Source of the DNA: Pegoplata infirma
Lineage: Eukaryota > Arthropoda > Insecta > Diptera > Anthomyiidae
DNA length: 64,000 bases
Reading direction: 5' to 3'
NCBI GenBank assembly: GCA_963921195.1
Contig: OY992536.1
Span: forward strand, 285,405,530 to 285,469,529
In this document: positions 10,711 through 22,079 of the stretch, in pieces
Layout of the letters: the number at the start of each line of letters is the position of its first letter
Position numbering within the stretch: position 1 is the first letter of the stretch
Made by a program: the position numbers and the translations under genes
The notes under the pieces: generated by a model
What the model saw: only the letters and a program-made list of their open reading frames with translations
What the model was told of the DNA's origin: nothing
Databases searched by the model: none

Positions 10711-11129
10711 ACAAGTAAAAAAGTTAAATTCGGCATTGCCGAATGTAGTGATACCCTCCACAATTTCAAAAAGATTATTGCAAACAACTTTATTTAAAAG
10801 GAAATTACTTTTGAAAAAAAAAAAATTTGAAAAAAAAATTCCGCGAAAAAAAATGTTGGTAAAAAAAAAAAAATCCGCTATTTTTTTTTTTTTTTGTCAA
10901 AAAATATGTTCGTACTTTTTTAAATACCATTTGGTGCTCAATTATGTTCACATATGTCAACCAGAAGCCGAATTAAAGCATTTTGTATTTTTAGGTTATG
11001 TTGAATGTACCAAAATTTTCGAGGTGTCCTTACATTTTTGTTCATAACTTTTGAACCGTTGAACCGATATCGCTCAAATGCAATACCAAACTTCTCGGGA
11101 GAACTTCCAATATATATGTTAAGTTTCAG

Positions 11130-11749
11130 CAAAGCTTCGAACGAATTAATTCTATTGAGAATTAATTCACCAAAAGTTTAATTCTGTTTTAATAAGTTTT
11201 GAATTATCATTCCTTACCAGCATTCAACACGAATTAAGTCAAAAGCTTAATTCTCAAAGCTTAAATCAAATTGAATTAATTCCCAAGAGAATTAATTCCT
11301 TGCAAGCAATCATTCGATTGAATGATCAAAATTTTTCATCATTCAAATCCATTACAATTTGAATGATGATTTTTTTATTTCATTCCCTTTGTATTTTCAA
11401 AAATGCGTTGCTTGTGTGCATTTTAAGCACCTTCGTGTGTAAACGATCGGTTGTTGTTTTGTTGACATCTCGTCTGTTGCTTCCCACACAAGCATAAATG
11501 TGTGTGTATGTGTGTTGCGCTTCACTGTTTTAAATTGAATGATAAAAAAATTTCACCATTCAATTTGTAGTAGATTGATTTGTTAAAAAAATAGTTCATT
11601 CCTTAAGAATGATCATTCTTAAGGAATTAATTCATGAAAGAATTAATTCAATGATTATGAAAGTTGAATGATTTTAGGGAATGCCAAATTCTATTTTTTT
11701 AATTCGAATTAGGAAATTGAATTAAAGAATTAATTCTTTCGAACCTTTG
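11130..11749. mobile_element. 620-bp hAT-like MITE (GAATTAATTC-rich)
   Basis: The flanking 8-bp duplication AGTTTCAG (11122-11129, 11750-11757) is sequence that occurs once in intact HINE-A copies. Inverted ends are CAAAGCTTCGAACGAATTAA and, from the right, CAAAGGTTCGAAAGAATTAA. The interior is dense in palindromic GAATTAATTC and in AATGATnATTC variants. The 8-bp TSD and C/T-A-start ends fit hAT. Noncoding. Confidence 0.75.
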
Positions 11750-11929
11750 AGTTTCAGTCATCTCTGTGCAATATTTTGTCCGCGAGAGCATTTTCCACAG
11801 ACAGACAGACGGACAGACGGACATCGCTAGAATGTCTTAAAATCGATCGGGCATCATGAATATATATACTTTATGGGGTCCCAGACCGATATTTCGATGA
11901 GTTACAAACGGAATGACAAACTTATACAT

Positions 11930-12909
11930 TAAGGGTGGGATAGTGTTGTGTGAGATTTTAAGCAACAATATTTGGAAGCGCTAGAACCGCTCATTTTGTG
12001 AGGTTGCTAAAAAAAGTGTATGAGCCAAAAAATGGGGGAGGTCGGATAGGATCTAGGGGTCGCTCATCGGGGTCAAAGTTGGGCGTAGAGGGGAAAAAAT
12101 CCACAAAAAGCGCCAAAACTCCCCTGGTTTTGCTTTTAAAGGGGTCAAATGTGAGACCGGTCCCTATTATTTTTTCCCCCTGAACACTTTTGCCAAACAT
12201 ACCTAAGCCCTATCTCCAATCCCTAAGGGGGGTCCCATACAATCTTTCAATTTTTAAAAAATCTTGCTCCTACCGCTCTAGCTGTCCTAGAAGTTACCCT
12301 AGAGGAATCAAATGTATGACCGACCCCCAATATTTTTTCAACCCCAACATTTTCTTAGAACATACCTACCCCCTATCTTCAATCCTTAGGGTGGTCCCCA
12401 TACATTTTTTTTTATTTTTTCTTAAATTGTCATATTAAATCAGCTCCTACCGGTCCAATGGTGCCTCCTACAGGGGTCATTATCAAGACCAATCCCCATT
12501 AATTTTTAGCCCCCAACACTTCTTCTGAACATACCAATTCCATATCTCCAATTTGTATGGGGTCTCCCAAACAAAATGACATTTTTGTAAAACTTGCTCT
12601 CACCGCTCTAACTATCGCAGGGGTGACCCTAGAGAAGTTAAATGTGTGACCGACCCCCAATATTTTTTCAGCCCCAACATTTTCCCCAAACAAACATATC
12701 CTCTATTTTAAAGCCTTAAGGGTGTCCCCACACATTTTTTTTATTTTTTAATTTTTTTTTTATAAAATCTGTGCCTACCGCTCCCATTCTGCCTTTTAGG
12801 AACGGTAAATGCAGACTGACCCCCATTAATTTTTGCCCCCTACATTTTTTCTGAACATACCTACGCCGTATTTCCACTTTGTAGGGGTGCTCCCCTGGGG
12901 AAAACTAAA
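11930..12909 (+). repeat. Left arm of the Foldback-like element
   Basis: Unique outer part 11930-12190, then about four and a half ~163-bp units. Unit anchors such as AACATACCTA lie near 12196, 12359, 12528, 12690 and 12853. Each unit also has CTCCTACCGCTC, GACCGACCCCCAATATTTTT and a GTCCCCATAC-type motif. Pairs with 14326-15291. A further partial unit (anchor near 12980, to about 13035) lies beyond the pairing region. Confidence 0.75.
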
Positions 12910-13153
12910 TTAGTAATGTATGTAGAGAAGTCAAATGTATGACCTGCCCATATATTTTTTTAGCCAAAACATTTTCTTCAAACATACCTACCCTCTATCT
13001 TCAAGGTGTTACCCCACAATTTTTTTATTTATTTTATCGAGAAATCCGAGGTCTTTAATTTGTAATTTAATAGTAACTTTTGTTAAGCGTAAAAAATATT
13101 TTTTTTAACTTGAAAATAATAAAAAATGATAAATAATATAACAATAAATCAAA

Positions 13154-14325
13154 TCAAATTAATTTATTTTTATCGTGTGATGGATATTGTTTCCGATTTT
13201 CGGCCACGACCTGAAGCAAAACTATTTTTTCCTCCTCGTTACGGCACAACACGTTGTTATAGTCTTCTATTAATTTTACGCCTCTTTCGGCAGCGTCGTT
13301 GACAACATGTAATTTACGTAATATTTGCAGCGCTCGCTGGTAGTCCTGACGATTTTCCCAAGTATTTGGATCGGAAGCAATGAAATGGTTGTTATTCCGA
13401 AGCGTGCAAAAAATTTTGGAGTCTCAGGTGTGACGTAGTGGCTTAAATCAGTTTTCATGAGTTCTTGATTAACTTGTTTCGATGCCATGTTAATTCTTTT
13501 CACACCTTCGAATCCAACAACATGTACTGGAGGATTACAATCCTTGTTGCCACAGTCGCCGCTCTCCTCTGAGGCATCTTCTTCCCCGATATCATCGTCT
13601 TCTTCTTCCTCGATGTCTTCGTTAGATGATTCGTCCATCTCATCGTCAGATAACTCTTCCTCCAATTCCTCTTTCTCTTCTTCAAATATACGAATTGCAT
13701 TCGACATTTTTCGTTTTATTTCACAAGAGATATTCGGATCAAATAGTGCGAGAGCAACATCTTCGCCACTGAGATACCAGAGATGTCCACAGAATCTCTT
13801 GACCAATCTTTGCGACAGAATCTTATCAATTGAAGCATAATTGGCAATCGCTTTCAAAAAATTCAAATCATTATTTGGAGCTTCTATTGCTTTGGTAGCG
13901 CTAAACCAAGCTTTTACGTAAATTGTGATGATGAAAACGGTCACATCAAGAAGTGCATTTAATTCTTTTTTGGCCACAACCGATATATTTTCGGAACAAA
14001 AATATTTTTAGGCAATATATGCCTTTTGCCATCCATCGAGCATGACTGATGGGTCCTGGTGGGCTAAAATGCTTATTAGGAATATTTTTTCCAAGGTATA
14101 ATAAAACAATTTCAAGAAACTCCTTGTAGTCATCTCTGGGTTGCTTTTCTTTTTGAGCCCAACAAAACAACTTGATGTTAGTTTGGACTTGAGCTGGTAT
14201 GTTGCCTGCCACTTCCTTCCACCAAGACTGTACGGTTTGTCTTTTATATTTTCCCACTGCTCTTTAAAACGCGCAAACATTAGCACTCCTGGTCCAGACG
14301 TTTTGCCGAATTTGGTTTCAAACAC
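13154..14325 (-). pseudogene. Frameshifted repeat-family protein gene in Foldback loop
   Basis: Recognisable pieces follow one another on the minus strand in changing frames: FETKFGKTSGPGV and FARFKEQW (14325-14220), QPRDDYKEFLEI and HARWMAKGIYCLKI (about 14150-13990), VKAWFSATKAIEAP, FCGHLWYLSGEDVALALFD and a long Asp/Glu stretch (13977-13580), SHYVTPETPKFFARFGI (to ~13400), then SDPNTWENRQDYQ and VVNDAAERGVKLIEDYN with a stop at 13154-13156. At least three frameshifts are needed. I recognise the order of these motifs from a dispersed, unnamed arthropod/hydrozoan protein family of unknown function; family membership is from memory. The N-terminal region is absent: the first recognisable residues abut the arm boundary. 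Codon use looks no different from a decayed gene. Confidence 0.65.
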
Positions 14326-15291
14326 TTAGTTTTCCCCAGGGGAGCACCCCTACAAAGTGTAAATACGGCGTAGGTATGTTCAGAAAAAATGTAGGGGGCA
14401 AAAATTAATGGGGGTCAGTCTGCATTTCCCGTCCCTAAAAGGCACAGTGGGAGCGGTAGGCGCAAATTTTATAAAAAAAATTAAAAAAAAAAAAATATTG
14501 TGTGGGGACACCCTTAAGGCTTAAAAATAGAGGGTAGGTTTGTTTGGGGAAAATGTTGGGGCTGAAAAAATATTGGGGGTCGGTCACACATTTAACTTCT
14601 CTAGGGTCACCCCTGCGATAGTTAGAGCGGTGGGAGCAAGATTTACAAAAATGTCGTTTTGTGTGGGAGACCCCTTAGGAATTGGAGATATGGAATTGGT
14701 ACGTTCAGAAGAAGTGTTGGGGGCTAAAAATTAATGGGGGTTGGTCTTGATAATGACCCCTCTAGGAGGCACCATTGGACCGGTAGGAGCTGATTTAATA
14801 TGACAATTTAAGAAAAAATAAAAAAAAATGCATGGGGACCACCCTAAAGATTGAAGATAGGGGGTAGGTATGTTCTAAGAAAATGTTGGGGATAAAAAAA
14901 TATTGGGGGTCGGTCATACATTTGATTCCTCTAGGGTGACTTCTAGGACAGCTAGAGCGGTAGGAGCAAGATTTTTTTAAAATTGAACCTTTGTATGGGA
15001 CACCCCTTAGGGATTGGAGATAGGGCTTAGGTATGTTTGGCAATAGTGTTCAGGGGGAAAAAATAATGGGGGCCGGTCTCACATTTGACCCCTCTAGGAG
15101 CAAAACCAGGGGAGTTTTGGCCCTTTTTGTGGATTTTTTCCCCTCTACGCCCAACTTTGACCCCGATGAGCGACCCCTAGATCCTATCCGATCTGCCCCA
15201 TTTTTTGGCTCATGCATTTTTTTTACGAACCTCACAAAATAAGCGGTTCTAGCGTGTCGAAATCGAAAACTCGTGCACTATCCCACCCCTA
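14326..15291 (-). repeat. Right arm of the Foldback-like element
   Basis: Inverted copy of the left arm, with the same subunits in reverse order. Pairing runs inward to TTTTCCCCAGGGGAGCACCC, where homology stops at AACTTAG / CTAAGTT-type sequence. Confidence 0.75.
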
Positions 15292-15330
15292 TTATACATA
15301 CCCTCTATCACTAAGTGGAGGGTATAAAAA

Positions 15331-16115
15331 TTGCTAAAAAGGCGGTCATTACCAATATTTTCAGTTTAAAATCTTACAACTAGTAAAACTATATCTTTTT
15401 GTATAGTAAAGATCGCTTGATTCAGCCTGCTGCAAAAAAAATCTTAAAACAGAGTAGAGAAGATAGTTTAATTGAGCAACATTACTTTGGTAACTTGAAA
15501 CTCTGTTTTTCTCTGTTGTGCTCAACCAAAGTCTCAAGATGACAATCGCGTTACTATCGGTAATTAGCGATTGATTGATAATTAACAAGATACAATTTTG
15601 TAAGCTCTGATATAGTAATAAGATAAGGAGGGTCTTGCTCTTCTCGTCTACTCAAAACAAAAAAAGACAAACTTATTTATTTAGTTTGTTATTTTAACAC
15701 AGTTGCACAGTGGGATCTGTGGGGAAAATTGTATATGAAAGCTGAATTTGAAGCATCCTTACATACAAAGGATTTTGGTGATTAACTGACTGATTCATAT
15801 TCGCACAGCCCAAACCACTGAATCTACAAACTTGATATTTGTCAAAATAATGATCTAAAAACTTTAAATGTTGAAATGTAGGATCCTATGGCGGAAAAAA
15901 CAAAAAATACTTTTTGGAAATTCCTTCGAAAAGAGAAAAAAGGCGTAAAAATTGTGTTGAGTTGTTGAGTTAAGTTGAAGGTGGGTTGTACAAGCCTAAA
16001 ACAAAGCTAGGCTAGTTCAAGTTGCTCAGACTCTAAACAGTCCATTGTACCGTAGCCTGGAAAGGAAGATTCAGTAAAGGATGAGAGAAAGTTTAAAGAT
16101 AGTGAAAGGTGCTTG
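15331..16115. other. No gene recognised
   Basis: Less AT-biased sequence without a recognisable protein or repeat end. The 75-codon minus-strand frame at 15361-15588 has no family features. Confidence 0.35.
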
Positions 16116-16116
16116 C

Positions 16117-16860
16117 CTAGAATTTCTCAGTTGCTTTCACAAGAGGGTCCGATAAGGCACCCAATCTCGTCATATGACGAGCACAGACATTGTGTCCTGT
16201 AATTAGGCCAGTAAGGTTACAACAGTCTCTTTTACTTAGGCTGTGTAAATAGTTTGCCACTTTCCTGTCCAGTCTTATTATAAAACATTTAGTATTCTTG
16301 CATGTTAACTCATTTGACCATCTTTCCATGAAAATTGATTTCATGTGAGAGTTGATCCAACGCATCATCCATGTCAAGCCTATACCAATCTGAGGCTGCG
16401 GATTGTAAAGAATTGTATCGGAGCCAATGTTTGCCAAAGAATCGGCAATCTCATTCTCCCGTATTCCCCTATGACCCGGAAACCACAAGAGACAGACCCT
16501 GTTCTCACATGAGACCTCATTGAGCCTGCGCCTACACTCTTGGACAAGATGTTGTGACGGGAGAATCCAATGCCTTGAGCGCAGCTTGGCTATCACTACA
16601 GATACTGATTCTCCTATCCCTCCATCTATTTTCAATTATACAAGTCGTTACGTCCAAAATAGCCATTTTGGCCATAGCATGAAGATTTGGTTTCGTCATC
16701 CAAATACCAACCTGATCCAGAGCTAACTAAGGTACTAAACCCGTCCGTATAGAAAGTATCAGAGTAATTTGTGAGAAGTTTATCTGGATCGCACTAGTCT
16801 TCCCTTCTCGGAAAGTTTACACTGAACTTCCTACCAAACTCTATGCAAGGCGTACTAATT
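16117..16860 (-). pseudogene. RNase H domain of a non-LTR retrotransposon
   Basis: Minus-strand reading shows the RNase H motifs in order. YTDGFSTL (first catalytic Asp) is near 16770, and CSDSQAALKALDSP near 16600 is in a frame different from LLWFPGHRGIRENEIADSLA (16500-16430). A C-terminal LITGHNVCARHMTRLG (about 16200-16150) follows. This is the RNase H and tail of an I-group/LOA/jockey-like LINE. A frameshift near 16555 and stops upstream show it is dead. No reverse transcriptase is attached. Confidence 0.7.
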
Positions 16861-16984
16861 GTAAGTATGTACTTTTTTTTTATTTTTTCTGATTATAGAA
16901 ACTTGAAACTTTAAAAATTGCAAAATAAAAAAAAAAAAATACCTTTTAGAAGAGGGTACTTTGGTAATTTTCTCCTAAGATTAT

Positions 16985-17110
16985 AGGATAGGTAATTAGG
17001 CAGCCACCTTTTGGTCAGCTCACATCGGTCATTCCACAAACGTGGTCCCGTTGTGTTACCTGTAAAAGAAAGGAAAGATAAGGAGAGGAAGTGGCCTTAC
17101 TTTGTGGGTG
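16985..17110 (-). repeat. LINE 3' tail remnant
   Basis: GTGTTACCTnnAAAAGAAAGGAAAGA together with CTCACnTnGGT and a CAGCCACCTTTTGG-like string is shared with 19945-20045. On the minus strand it reads GNTTGPRLWN-like, as at LINE C-termini. A small orphan fragment. Confidence 0.4.
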
Positions 17111-17640
17111 ACAGCAAGTCTAGGTTTGATTTTTAGCTTAGGCAGAACAACAATTTTTTTCAGATATTAATTAGTTTTTCTTTAACTAATATCTATCGCA
17201 GCACCCTTCTTCATTGATAAATAGCTGTAAAACGTCAACGAAGAAAAATAATAAAATAATGGCTATTCAACACAGCTTCAAAATATAGTTCGCCAGATCA
17301 ACACAAGATGGCGCTCCAACAACTGCTTTCAAAAATAACAACACACACAGGCGTGACTACATGGATGGCCACTTGGATTTCCGTGAAAGCACAGACACAC
17401 CTGAAAGATATCTGTTGGCACCCTATACATGATCCATGTTCTCAGTCTTAAATTTTCATATGGGGACTTAGTCCAAAAATGGTTCATACTTAATCAGATT
17501 TGAATAGGTTGCCTAAATCACGTCTAACACCCATTTTCATCCATTTTGGGAGATTTATGTAAATATCGAAAGGGTTTGAATGGGGAGTAAAAGTAAAAAA
17601 TGGTCCGATTCCATTAACATTTTTAAATTCGAAAGGATAT
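17111..17640. other. No gene recognised
   Basis: Mixed sequence. 17440-17580 has phrases (GGGGACTTAGTCCAAAAATGG) that recall HINE-D interiors at 41520-41550, but too weakly to call a copy. Confidence 0.3.
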
Positions 17641-17869
17641 CTATTGTATAACCGTTATTAGTTTCATTTGAGGCAAATTGGAGGGGGAGATTTATCCAAA
17701 GATGTTTGGTCAAAACATTGACCGATTTTTTCCAATTTCAAAAGGCTTAGTCCTTGGACCAACAGGAGCTTATTTCTCAAATTTTGGGTCAATTGAATTA
17801 ATAACACTAATAAACATCGAAAATGCGACTCGGCCGCGAACTTATACACTAGATTACAATAGTTCTGCT

Positions 17870-18570
17870 GGTCAAAAATCCGGTCTCCAAACTTCTCCAT
17901 CACATCAGGCTTTTGAGGAAATTCAGGTCAAAGTCAAAAATCGCAGTTTTAGGCATTTTTGGGAAACTCAAAGAGAATGAACTTGATGTAATAGTGACTT
18001 CAAAATAATTCGAGGGTAAAGCTTAAACATTATTCTTTCAGATGCAGAACTCATTTGGTCAGTCGCATTAACCCTTTGGGCACAAATTGTCTTTTAATGA
18101 TGTCTTATTTCTCAGTCTAAAAAAGGTTGTCTTTTAAAAAGGAAGACCTTTTTAAAAGACAATTGGTGCTCTAACGGTTCAAGCCACTGATCAAATGAGT
18201 TATACATCTTAAAAAGCAATGTTTGAACTTTACCATTAATTTACTTTTAAATCGTCAGCGATGAGTTTTGTGTTTCAAATTTTTCAAAAACCTGATGTAA
18301 TGGAAAAGTTTGGATACCGTATTTGTGACATAAAGTTTTCATATGATTTGAGTGGAAATGTCGTTTTTTGGTAAAAAGATATCATTGAGATACATTTGGT
18401 GATCTAAGGGTTAAGGCGACTGACCAACTGAGTTCAGCATCTTAAGGAATAACGTTTAAGCTTTGCCCTAGACTTATTTTTAAGTCGCTATCACATCGGG
18501 TTCATCCGCTATGAATTGGCAAAAATGCCCAAAACGAAGATTTTTTTTGACCTCAATTTTCTTAAAAACC
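17870..18570. repeat. Unclassified repeat with direct and inverted copies
   Basis: A ~100-bp block (AACnTTATTCTTTCAGATGC, CAACTGAGTT, GGTTnAGGCnACTGACCAA-type) appears inverted at 17990-18090 and direct at 18165-18260 and 18405-18500. The centre between the first two is a perfect hairpin at 18127-18162. No coding, no TSD identified. Confidence 0.45.
18127..18162. repeat. Perfect 16-bp-stem hairpin
   Basis: TTGTCTTTTAAAAAGG and its exact complement are separated by AAGA. It marks the symmetry centre of the surrounding inverted repeat. Confidence 0.7.
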
Positions 18571-18734
18571 TGATGTGAAGGAAAAAAGTGGACACCATAT
18601 TTGTGATCACTGAACAATTGCAACTAACTGTGTAAGGTTGCGTCCCAGTCGCAACAAGTTTTTTTTTTTTCAAAATGTTTAGTAGTGTAATCGACTGAAA
18701 AAGATACTCAGAGTCGATAGGTTTACTTATACTT

Positions 18735-18790
18735 ATAATCAGCACAAACTCATTATACCTTGTACCGCGGAGTGGTGTAGTGTATAAAAA
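18735..18790 (-). mobile_element. HINE-D terminal fragment
   Basis: CACAAACTCATTATACCTTG and a CGGAGTGGTGTAGTGTATAAAAA end match, in reverse, the HINE-D beginning at 41041-41090. Confidence 0.5.
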
Positions 18791-19920
18791 TTACTAGATT
18801 TTTAGACATTTTCCAAAAAGAAAGTTGTTCAATTCCTACCATTGAAAAACCCACTGTTCATGGCTTTGCAATATGGGAACATAATGATAAGAGGTTCCAT
18901 AAGTTAATTGTTGCATATTCCTTGGAGACGATTTTTATGCATAATTGGTGGACTTTTTGTTGTAGTTATTGGTAGATTTTTTAAGCTTCTTTGGTCTGGC
19001 ATCACAAAAAAAAAAACAATGTTGCTTGTTGATGTCGCGTCATCGTTGTTGTTTTTCAAGATGGATTGAGTAACAGAGGAGTGATAAAAAACCACTGACT
19101 AAACCAAAGACAGCAGCAAAGACTTAAACGTAAAAATAAACTTGCCACATTAATTGCAGCATCAATTTTGACGGAATTTGCTTACTCCAATGATGGAAAA
19201 GGTAAAGTAAAAGATGTTAAAGAGGCTGCAGTAACTGTCTCAAAATTATGTTAACGTTTTAGTCATTGGTACGGTCTTTGGTTTGTTATTACTCCTCCAT
19301 TCCTTTATCCTTCTTAATATCTGTCGTCTTTAGTTTTTCGTGAACTTATCACGATCAGCAATAAATCATCTTTTACAAACAACGCGTTACTGTCAACGAT
19401 TTTACGCTTTACGCCATTAATACACACATCTAGAAGAAGACGACAACGATGATGCTGGCTGCTGCTGATGAGGACTTGTACATACGACCAACAACTCCTC
19501 TGATTTTTCAAATTGGTCTGAAAAACAAACAAACATACAACCGTTAAAAATATCATCAACAACCAACAACAATAAGGAATGGACAAACATAAAACATGAC
19601 TTGATTGAAATGTTTCGTCGCATCACAAGTAACAACAACAATCACCACCAACCAAACAACCACCTCGTCACCATGTCCTCATCCAGTTCTTCATCGTTGT
19701 CGTCATTATTATCGCTTATATGAGATCACAAAACAACAGCTTCCAATTAATCCATGGCCAAAGAGTTGTCGTGGACAATCTGTTGTTTTTGATGTTGTTG
19801 TTTATAATCCAAATTTCGGTTGTTGTTGCTGTTGTTTTTAAGCCAAAGGCGTATATGAGATCTTATGCCAATTTTATTTAATAAAACAGTTTATTTTTTT
19901 CAGTTTTCAATTTATCATAC
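18791..19920. other. No gene recognised; triplet-rich DNA
   Basis: Enriched in CAA, GTT, CTG and GAT triplet strings (about 19430-19840), as in fly introns and intergenic DNA. Short open frames on both strands in this stretch are Ser/Cys/His-rich by-products. Confidence 0.4.
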
Positions 19921-19924
19921 ATGT

Positions 19925-20420
19925 ACATTAGAGTGGAGTGAAGTTAGGTTAGGAAGCAGGCAACCTATCAATTAGCTCACGTTGGTTTTTCTATGAATGA
20001 GGTCTCGTTGTGTTACCTACAAAAGAAAGGAAAGAAAAGATGAGGGGAAGGAGAAGAAAAGATGGAAAATAATGCTCAAGTGACCTCATTGGGATCCAAA
20101 CTGAATCTCGTTCGCAGTCCAGGATGAATGTGTTTATTCTACTAATGTCCATACCAGACAAACATGTCAAGTCTGCCTTTATTGGGGTGCCAAAGTTTTC
20201 GGCCCTTCGATGTGCGTATGCTGAAAATTGGCAGAGACAGTGCAATTAATTTTCTTCCTCCATCACGTCCTAGTCATTGTGGGGGATTTCCATTTTACTG
20301 GTGTGTGCGCCGAAGCATACACTGTGTCCCGAAATGGCTTGCAACCAGGTTGCGTAGCTAGTCCCGAGGTTCTCGGGATCCTGCTTCCACAGTGTGGTCC
20401 ATTTGCATCTTATTAAGTTG
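19925..20420 (-). pseudogene. Decayed LINE C-terminal fragment
   Basis: Minus-strand pieces AISGHSVCFGAHTSKMEIPH (about 20340-20280) and HCLCQFSAYAHRRAENFG (20242-20190), then CLSGMDISRINTFI, resemble the post-RNase H tail with its cysteine/histidine cluster, as at 37335-37634. The tail end with GTGTTACCTACAAAAGAAAG (20010-20035) matches 17045-17075. Frames change repeatedly. Confidence 0.5.
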
Positions 20421-21429
20421 AGTTTTATTTTGGCACAGAACACTTTTCAATTATTTAATACTATTCTGAAGATTGTCCGAAACCTCCTGCAACTCAGGTG
20501 GAATTCAGTTAGATCAATGGGATTTTTAGAGCTTGAACTTAAAAATAATGAGACAAAGGAATAGAAAGAGCAGAACTTTTAATATAAAATTCAGTTTTTA
20601 CCCCCACTCTATTGCTCCTGATCATCATTTTCTAAAAAAAAAAAATCACCAATATGTTTCTTGTATGTCGTTGTTTTTTCCTTGTCGATGTATTTTATAT
20701 CGTTAATCTTGTGTTTATTGTACATATTTGTCTGAAATACTTATGGCTGATGGTTTTTTTTGGTGGTAGACCTTCGTCCTTTTTTTTTGGTTAATTATTC
20801 TTATCAGTGTTGATAATTAGTAGCATGAAAATCTTTCAAGTAGCTTTTATATAATTAACACTTTTAAAAGTTTCTTTTTTGTTTGAGAAAAACTTATCTT
20901 GACGTTTCATTAAATTTTATATTTTTTGGATAATCTTGGATTGAAGTTTTTCAAAAAGATTTTAAGTTATCAGTTTATTAAAACTTTAAGAAATAATCAG
21001 GAATAGAATTATTTCCCACAGTACATACTACTTAAAAATACTTCTCTTGCAAAATAATTCTCTCTGAATGTCCAACAACAAATGTTTGTGACAGTTATTA
21101 GTTATCGAGATCGAGAACAGATAAGAGCTTTAGATGAAGGGATGCTAAATTGATTTAATAGTTGCAGCCAAGCATGCCGAAAAGTCTAACATAATAAGTT
21201 CTTCAAGACAGGACGATATCTACCTACAGCCGTCACATTTTCACAATCCCTTAACTCCCATTTTTAAGCACTGTCATGGAGTAGTTTTAGGTCATGAATT
21301 AATAAAAAAGTATAATGCTAACATTGAACAATCAAGTGTTAGCAATACAGTTGATTAAAATCGGTATTGTACTTTCTATGCCATATTTAGATTTTAGGGA
21401 GTCGCACAAACACTACCCATTGGATATAT
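20421..21429. other. No gene recognised
   Basis: AT-rich, no terminal repeats and no recognisable frame. Confidence 0.35.
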
Positions 21430-22058
21430 ACTTAAGTCCAATGAAAATATTTTCAACATGAAGCGCTTACAGCGGCGACCGGAGTGGTGTTAATATTCTC
21501 AAAGAAGCTTATTTTTGTGGTGTCGCTCAGGTGCTTGGGGGAAAGATTTTTCGACGACCTAGACTGCCGTCCAACTTGCTAGCGAAATATAAATCTGTTC
21601 CCCTATCAACTCAGAGCCATTTCTTGCACACTCATCAGCAAATTCGTTCCCAGCGACCGCTTTCATTAGCTTGTCCCATATTTGATTGACTGTGTGCTGA
21701 TTTGACGAAGGGATTGTATACAGTTCTTAACAATTCTCGATATCACAGTGTTTGAATCTAAGGCCTTCAAGAAAATGTTATTGGCGCATAATCGTGTGCG
21801 CGGCTTTATCAGCTTAAAAACACTACACTTGTCCGGAATTCTCAATGAGTCCCTAATTTTAAGGGACTCAGAATATACTCCTGAACCCGTACCCATCTCC
21901 ATCTTCGATCCGTCTTTCAAAATTGAGATCGCATTCTCTATTATATCAAAGTTTTGAGACCAGTCTTTTCCAGTTGGTACTTGGACTTCGAAGGTTGTGT
22001 CAAAGTTCGTTTGCGGTGAGATAAAGTCGGTTTTCTGTTTCAGCTCCGTTCCGCCCAC
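21430..22058 (-). pseudogene. LINE RNase H fragment, inactive catalytic motif
   Basis: The 130-codon minus-strand frame (22058-21666) contains SILKDGSKMEMGTGSGVYSE, an RNase H start motif in which the usual (Y/F)TDGS has become LKDGS. NNIFLKALDS and a degraded SDSQA region follow. Past its stop, 21655-21600 reads GNEFADECARNGSE, the last RNase H motif, in another frame. It lies head-to-head with the jockey-type piece at 22080-23345, so the two are different insertions or an inversion. Confidence 0.6.
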
Positions 22059-22079
22059 CTTACTTAATATGGTCGAGTG

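Larger units (their letters stand above)
11930..15291. mobile_element. Foldback-like element with tandem-repeat arms and a captured gene
   Basis: Flanked by TTATACAT on both sides (11922-11929, 15292-15299), a duplication of HINE-A sequence. Ends are TAAGGGTGGGATAG and, from the right, TAGGGGTGGGATAG. The arms (about 11930-12909 and 14326-15291, roughly 970 bp each) are inverted copies with visible scattered substitutions. Inside each arm a ~163-bp unit is repeated in tandem. The loop carries a broken protein gene on the minus strand that starts directly at the inner edge of the right arm. This plan, long inverted repeats made of short direct repeats with a coding loop, is that of Drosophila FB-type elements. 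The superfamily of this one is undetermined. Confidence 0.75.
10711..15330 (-). mobile_element. HINE-A copy 2, split by two transposons
   Basis: Starts CAAGTAAAAAAGTTAAATTC with TTCGGCATTGCCGAA and ends at the hairpin CCTCTATCACTAAGTGGAGG and GGTATAAAAA. The HINE sequence itself is three pieces: 10711-11129, 11758-11929 and 15300-15330, about 620 bp in total, the normal length. The gaps are a 620-bp MITE and a 3.36-kb Foldback-like element, each bounded by an 8-bp duplication of HINE sequence. Its GTCY microsatellite is short (about 11800-11822). Confidence 0.75.

Noticed and set aside
13487..13840. 117-codon serine-rich frame on the plus strand
   Set aside because: Antisense shadow of the acidic stretch in the minus-strand loop gene.
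12190..15043. Paired open frames in the Foldback arms (e.g. 12190-12438 and 15043-14795)
   Set aside because: Mirror translations of the same inverted repeat; sequence is tandem-repeat DNA without protein features.
18904..19841. Several overlapping 60-90-codon frames on both strands
   Set aside because: Triplet-rich noncoding DNA; no motif, no splice-compatible extension and no conserved signature.
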